A stretch of DNA of 64,000 bases from Apteryx mantelli. Its lineage: Eukaryota; Chordata; Aves; Apterygiformes; Apterygidae. Shown here piece by piece: positions 58,013 through 64,000 of this stretch (position 1 is the first letter of the stretch; every line of letters begins with the position of its first letter). The DNA is taken from NCBI RefSeq assembly GCF_036417845.1, contig NC_089979.1, positions 123,227,415 through 123,291,414 on the forward strand. Reading direction: 5' to 3'. The notes below the pieces were generated by a model. It ran no database searches. It had not been told where the DNA came from and was given only the letters and a program-made list of their open reading frames with translations. Made by a program: the position numbers and the translations under genes.

Positions 58013-59955
58013 CTGGAGGGGGAAGAAAAAAAAACACAAGGGGGAGAGGGGGGGAAAAAGCCAATATGTTAAATGGAGAATTCTATGATTCCAAATGCAG
58101 CTGTGCAATTTCTTCTTTAATAAGTGTCCAGCAAATCCAGATAAAGCCATACTAACGGTATTTAAGTACAGAGTAAAGAAAGAATAGAAGAGCAAACTGC
58201 ACACTCCACTACATTCTTGCTATGACTCAAATTATTTTAAAGATTTGATTTCATTTTCATACAGCAGCATTTCTGACTTGATTTATACAGAAGATAAGCA
58301 ATAAAAATGCTGTTCACCTTATATATGAAGTTAATATGAAGTTAAGATGTTAAATAAATGGAAGGAATATCCACATACAAAGGTAAAATGCCATACAGCA
58401 TCACTACATTAACATTTAGTTCTCAGTGGAAGTTATCTTACATTCAAGGAAAGAAGTATTTTGTATTACTGAATTATTATGCCTCTCAGAAAAAAAAAAA
58501 TCACCCTTGAACTATGCTCCATGAGATAGTAACAGCAAACATGCAAAAGATTTAGTTAGGTTTAAAACACATTTTACTCTAAAAGTAGTCACTGAATGGA
58601 ACACAGGTTTTTGCTAAAACAAAATGCAGTGATCTCCATTCATCAGCAACCATCGAGAAACTCACTCACTCAACTCCACTTTGGTTTTGGAAAAATGAAA
58701 GACATTTAAGTGTTAAAATAATAAATCATAAACCTTCAACAATGGCTTTATATCAAACTACAAAAGAAAGGAGCTAGTCTTTCTTTACCTGAATCGCATG
58801 CTCTGAATTAGGAGATACATACAATATGTTATATAGGTATAACTCAAGGACCACCAGTGTGTGCTCAGTAAGACTTTGAAATTCAGATCATTAATAAGGG
58901 ATAAAGAGATGGACCTCACTACAAATGACCTATTTTTCCCCATCAACTGTCTCCCTGTCCCATTCCTCTTTTTTTGCCTTTGGTTTTTGTTTGCAGTTCT
59001 CTGCCATTCCCTTCTGACCCAACCAAGGGTAACAGACTGTGGATGCTTGTAACATACAATCCTAAAGATCTCCTTGAACCGCAGAAACAACAATCAATTA
59101 CATTGTAACATATTTCACACTGATATTTTTACAATGTTTGTACACAGGGAGACAATAAAAACTTACAGAACTGTAATTACAATTTGAAGTTTCCAGATTT
59201 GTGGTAAATTGAGAGCTGTAATCCTCTGCCAAGAGTCTGATTGACAGGTGGCATTTTGTTGCTGTCACAGATTTTTGTACGTTTCCAAAAGCACAAAATC
59301 TTTGACAGCTCTTGTAATGAAATCTTAACGACTCACATCTTCCATCTTCAAACAATAATCCCACCTCAGGATATCATCATTAGGCCAAGCTTTACAGCTT
59401 GTAATAATTTCCCCTCCATATCCCTTGTCTCCCCCTTAACAAAGCGCTTGGGGATATTTTCCACTTCGGAAGACATCATTCACACAGGCTGCCTTGTCCT
59501 CAGGGCATAAACCTTTGCCTGCCTTGCCCCGGGACTCCTCGCTGCGCGCGTGGGCTCCACTCTGCTCCAGGGAGGACGAGGGGATCCTCTTAGTGAGGTC
59601 TCACGTTGAGAGACTTGCAAGGAGAGCCTTCGACTCCCCTGCCAGTAGGTGGGCTATTACAGCGCCAACCTTCTGGCAACTGTCAAGCCCACTTTTGGTC
59701 CAGCAGTAAGTCATGTAATTCCTGGCAGGACCTGGGGTGCCTTTATTCCTGTTTCCCAGGAGGCATGCTCTTTAATTGTGTGCAAGCAGGATACGAAACT
59801 TCTCCAGTGTTTCTCCCCACCCCCCCCCCACTTCCTCTTTACCATGCCCAGATGTCACATCAAATCTGAACACACACAAAAGCCTTCAAGAAAGAGAGGA
59901 AAGCTTCCCCCCAGCTCAAGTCCTGAACCTAAAATATTTCTGAAAGGCTAACTGT

Positions 59956-59988
59956 GGGAAGGGGGAGGGAACCGGGGGGGGGGGGGGG
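59956..59988 (+). repeat. G-quadruplex-capable tract ending in G15
   Basis: GGG, GGGGG, GGG and G15 are separated by AA, A and AACC. With loops of 2, 1 and 4 nt this is the strongest quadruplex motif noticed. It lies on the template strand of CNOT10. Confidence 0.8.
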
Positions 59989-62366
59989 AAATCAGTATAA
60001 TGGCCTACTTCCAACTGGCCCCTCTTCTTCTCTGCCTCAAGGAAGTACAACTTCTAAACAAGCAGAGATGCTAAGTTTCATCAGCTAAATACCTTTATAC
60101 ACAAGTCCAGGCCTGCAGAGATGGTTACTACTGCCCTTTAAGTCAGTATTTGTCTTCTAGTCATCGCAACTTTTTTAAAGCCTATTTGAATTTGTGTTCT
60201 CAAAAATAAACACAGAATCATACAAGAAATAGTCCAGCGTAACTGAAAGCCGTTCCTCCCCTCTAAGGACTCATCACCATTTAAGATCGAAAAAGTTTCT
60301 TTGACCGAAGTCATCTAATGAAGAAGAAAACACTCACATTTTCTTACTTGCCTTATTATTCTCATCACACACTTGGATTCGTTGTTGAACCAGCTAAACC
60401 AAATGCTCAGGCGATCTGACAGTTAATCAGAGCAGAAGAATTGCATCACAAGGGAGAAGACAAACTAGTTTTTCACTCCCATCAGGGCTCTGACAAAACT
60501 CCACAGGTTGCCTTTAAGCACGGGAGGCTTCCAGAATTACTGAGCCTCTACATTCCCTAAATAAAACTGCCTTTGCCCTAGGAAAAAGAAAAATGTTTTT
60601 TTTTTAAACTGCCAGATTATGTCAAACCACCTCTTGTATAGGTCTAGGCAATAAGATTTGTCAGCTGACACTGACTGCCAGTTCATAGAACCTAAACTAG
60701 ACATTTGTATTAGCTTAATCCACAGGAAAAAGGCTAACCAGGGCAAATCCAGTTGCTTGAAATTTATTACAGAAGATACCAAAAACAGCATTTCTAAACC
60801 ATTTGGACAGTATCACTAATCTGAAATAAATTTAGAACAGCTAATTAAGCACAACAGTTGACATCAACTACCTGCTTTTCCTGTTTTGATACAGGCACTC
60901 AAACCAAAAATACTCAAGCAAAAGAATGTAGGTGGAGATTATATGAAGGGGAAATTCAGCATCACTGAATGGGAGATGGAGGACAACTATGCAGTGGCTG
61001 GAAGTGAGGAAGAAGAGGGCGAAACAGTGACTGATGATAATCATTGTAAGCTTCCAGTACTGTGCTAGGGCCAAACAGACCACTGCAGCCTTTGAACGGG
61101 CAAGTGAGGCAATGCCAGTAGGTGGGGAGATGAGATGGGACAAATTGGTGAAGATGGTCATTACAGTACTACCTGTGGGTTTGGCAGCGATGCCATCGCT
61201 CCTGGAATAGCATGTTCAACACTAGGGTACACACACACTTACTAAAATAGCAACAACAAAAACCAGTGATGGGCTGGAGATGGTCAAGGGAAAAGTCGAA
61301 AGAAAGAAGAAAAAGATGGTAAAACCGGATCACACACACTATAGCAAGGGCTTAGAGTTCAAATCTATTGAGGACAGAGGCTAATCAAACTACTCCTTCA
61401 CCTCTACCTGCTTCAAAAGGCAAAATTAACGTGTTCATACAAAGTTATTCAACCTGGGGAGAAAGAGGCTGTACCAAGGTCTGTTGCCATCTATCCACCT
61501 TTTACAATGAAATAAACAGAACTTTCCACATGTAGCACTGTGGTCTACAAGAATTCCTTTGGTCTTGATGTACCCTAAGGGAATTGGGTTGTTCAAGCAT
61601 ATTGAAACATATTAAAGACTGAAAGCAAAACAGTTGAACTGGCTTCTCGGAGAATGAGAAGCTAGGAGAAGAACAGTTTATAAGCAACTCGGGGGGAAAA
61701 AAAAGAGGGGGGGGAAATCAGCATTTCTACTTCTCATGCAAAAATTTAAGCAACAACATTTGGTGTCCTCAGATGTCTGCTTTTCACCTTTAAAACCTTT
61801 CAGTTGAAGTACTTCATATTATGAGAGTAGTCTGTTCAAATAATTTGTGCGCGAGTACCAAACAAATGGCATACAAGTGTGGGCAATTACCAAGTAGCAC
61901 AGGCATGAGAGGGGACATATAAAACTTGTCTAGATGGTATTTTTACTTTGCCCCCAAAGGGTTCTTAAAAATAAAGTCTGGCATTTTAAATGCTCTTTAC
62001 TGCATGCAACTGCACAAAAACATCTAAAAAAGAACATTTAAATTCCCCATATCAGTACTGGAAACAATGGAGATTTTTCAGTCCACTCATTGTCACCAGG
62101 ATAAAATCTGAAGTGTACAGACGTTTATCCCTGAGGACAATCCTTGTCAATATTTAGAAATTTCTTTTAATTTTGCCTGCCTGGACAAGAGTTTTCATCT
62201 TCTCCCTTAGCTCCTCAGTGAGCAAGACTGGAGGAAACACTAACATTTGAGTCTACCAAATGTTGTTTTCCATAGCTATGTACAGAAACCTAGAAATAGT
62301 TTTAGTGAAGTCATTCTCCAGGGACGCCTAGTCCTGTGGATTTAACCATTGGTCAAAGCAAGTATT

Positions 62367-62368
<2 letters not shown>

Positions 62369-62397
<29 letters not shown>
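62369..62397 (+). repeat. poly(A)29 with an A/C-rich tail
   Basis: Twenty-nine consecutive A followed by CAACCAAAAAAAACAACC-type sequence to about 62428. It is the longest homopolymer in the window. No retrotransposon body was recognised to its left, so a retro-tail origin is not supported. Confidence 0.9.
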
Positions 62398-64000
62398 CAA
62401 CCAAAAAAAACAACCAACCAAAAAAACCCCAATGCTTTTCCTTTCCTTTTATGATGTTCTTTACCAGAAGCAGTGTAATTCTTGCTAAACTGACAAGTTT
62501 TTCCTGACACATTGTCAGGTTTCATCAGTAGGTAACAATAGCCAATTGTGCAAGAAAAGATTACATACTTAAAAAAAACACAATGTGACACCATATAATT
62601 TTGACATGTGGCAACATTTTTAAACAATCAGAAAAAAAAACCACTGCTTTTCACCCAATGCCTTCTGCTTCAAGTACCACACTTTTGCACCACCTCAGAA
62701 TAAATAATCAAGGTCCCAGAAAAGTAGAAAAGTCTCCTCACAGATTCCTGCTCAACTGCCTTTAAACGAATACAAGTAGATCTCCTACCCACACTGGCAT
62801 AAAGTAAAGGTGAAGCTGGTCATTATAAACCACAGGTTACCTGGAGTTAGGCTGAAACAGTGTGTTTACCCAAGAGTTTAAGTGGGAAATTGCTGTATGC
62901 TTTGTCCCTAATGGAACCTTAAAACAGATTTCTTTTGTAACAGGTGCCAGCTTTATAGTAAGAGGGATTTTCAACAGGCTGGCAGCCACCTGAAGCAATT
63001 AACACTGTCAGCAAGTGATAATCTTGCTGCAGAAAGGTAAAGAGGTTCCAGATAACACAATGCTCATTTGGACACATGGGAGTTGTTCTCTTTGGAGAGC
63101 ACTTAGACTGCTGAACAAGTAGTTTAAGGGTCTTTGGGAACAGGAAAAAGACTAGAGTCACATTTTATCACTGTTCTTCCATGGTAGGAAATTGAGTACC
63201 AGGACAGAGGCAATTTTTCCTTCCATTCTATGGAAACTACAACTTGTTTCAGGTACAAAAGCTATCTGCTAAAAGGAATACTTCTATTTTGCCATCACTG
63301 TCCCATGTCACCTGTTCTAGAAGGAATTACATATTTCATGTGGAATAAGAGTTCAAACAGAAATCAAGTAACAGAACGGATGCTTGCATTACGTGGTGCC
63401 AAGAAACTTAAGGCTCAGAGGCACAATCAAGCTGCAGCACAAGGTATTTTATACCGTGCTCAGCAGTGGAAGCATCTAGGTATACTGGCCTGCTACAAAA
63501 GCAAAACCAAAAATACTAGCTTAGTCCCATTTTTCCTAATGAGCCCTGCCATCTTCTGTCACCCTCACATTTGTCTTAGACCTGCTGTCAGTTGTCTACG
63601 CAGTACTGCAGCAAACCAAGAACAATTTAACAACTGTGAAGACTCCACAGTAACTTAAGGTTTCTGAGGTGAAAAGGCATTTGTTTCAAGATTAAAATTA
63701 ATGGATCAACAACAAAATAACAAGACTTGGACAAATGAAGTTGAACATGTTAGGTGGAAACCCCCCCCCACCCAAACTGTAATATACTCATTGCAAACTT
63801 CCTTACTCTAAGTATCCCTCTCAAAATGCAAAATCAAGAGAGAGAGAATTCATGAGATGGTAAAACACATTAGATGTGCTTGGTTTGTCAAACTTACAGT
63901 ACTTCATAATCACTCATGGAAGAACTATACTGAGAACTAAAACATCTACAAGATATACCTAAGAGCTGCCATCACCTCCTATTCATTAGCTAAGATGATA

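Larger units (their letters stand above)
58013..64000 (-). other. CNOT10: CNOT10 intron, continuing beyond the window
   Basis: Six kilobases searched for the next upstream CNOT10 exon (the acidic/serine-rich linker ending LRKQELENLK) without success, so the intron probably runs past the edge. It contains a small GC-richer patch with CpGs at about 59520-59650, a quadruplex-capable G tract at 59956-59988 and A29 at 62369-62397. No other gene was recognised. A small, divergent exon could have been missed. Confidence 0.7.

Noticed and set aside
60886..61068. + strand ORF with acceptor-like start and acidic EEEEGE stretch inside a CNOT10 intron
   Set aside because: Only 60 codons, antisense to CNOT10, no recognised family, and no clear donor at its end.
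62369..62428. A29 followed by A/C-rich sequence as a retrotransposon tail
   Set aside because: No LINE or SINE body or target-site duplication was recognised to its left, so it is kept as simple sequence only.
1..64000. CRISPR arrays, operons, bacterial promoters, insertion sequences, tRNA or rRNA genes
   Set aside because: None seen. The spliced exons and CR1 element show vertebrate nuclear DNA.

Overview
The window is nuclear DNA from a vertebrate, most likely a bird. Two protein-coding genes can be recognised by eye from their spliced exons, TRIM71 (LIN-41) on the + strand and CNOT10 on the - strand. The only clear transposable element in 64 kb is a CR1 LINE fragment with the ATTCTGTG 3'-end repeat typical of sauropsids. 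No L1, Alu or tRNA-SINE material was seen, and such low repeat density fits a bird better than a mammal or most reptiles. The species cannot be named from the sequence alone.

Layout. Bases 1-22839 are the 3' part of TRIM71 intron 1; exon 1 (RING finger and first B-box region) lies outside the window. Exon 2 (22840-23007), exon 3 (34914-35048) and exon 4 (38064-39515) are present with canonical AG/GT boundaries and one continuous reading frame of 584 codons. They cover the end of B-box 2, the coiled coil, the filamin domain and all six NHL repeats. A CR1 copy (about 30065-31113) sits in intron 2. A long 3'UTR follows the stop codon. It carries one miR-125-type site and four perfect let-7 seed sites, in a proximal pair and a distal pair about 4.1 kb apart. 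Intergenic sequence runs to about 49.67 kb. CNOT10 then runs leftwards: its last six coding exons lie between 58012 and 49820 (212 complete codons to the stop) with a short 3'UTR ending near 49676. From 58013 to 64000 only CNOT10 intron was recognised.

How the genes relate. TRIM71 is an RNA-binding repressor and ubiquitin ligase of stem and progenitor cells, and a classic let-7/miR-125 target. CNOT10 is a subunit of the CCR4-NOT deadenylase complex that carries out such repression. The two genes are tail-to-tail here. As I recall, they are head-to-tail on the same strand in human and mouse, so a local rearrangement is implied.

The main items beyond the genes are: the two-cluster miRNA architecture with polyadenylation signals between the clusters; long homopyrimidine tracts that lie on the sense strand of both genes and switch strand between them; an exon 3 acceptor built on T18C7; an in-frame 36-nt CNOT10 exon behind a weak donor; two candidate conserved enhancers; and several non-B-DNA motifs. 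I found no convincing undescribed protein system.
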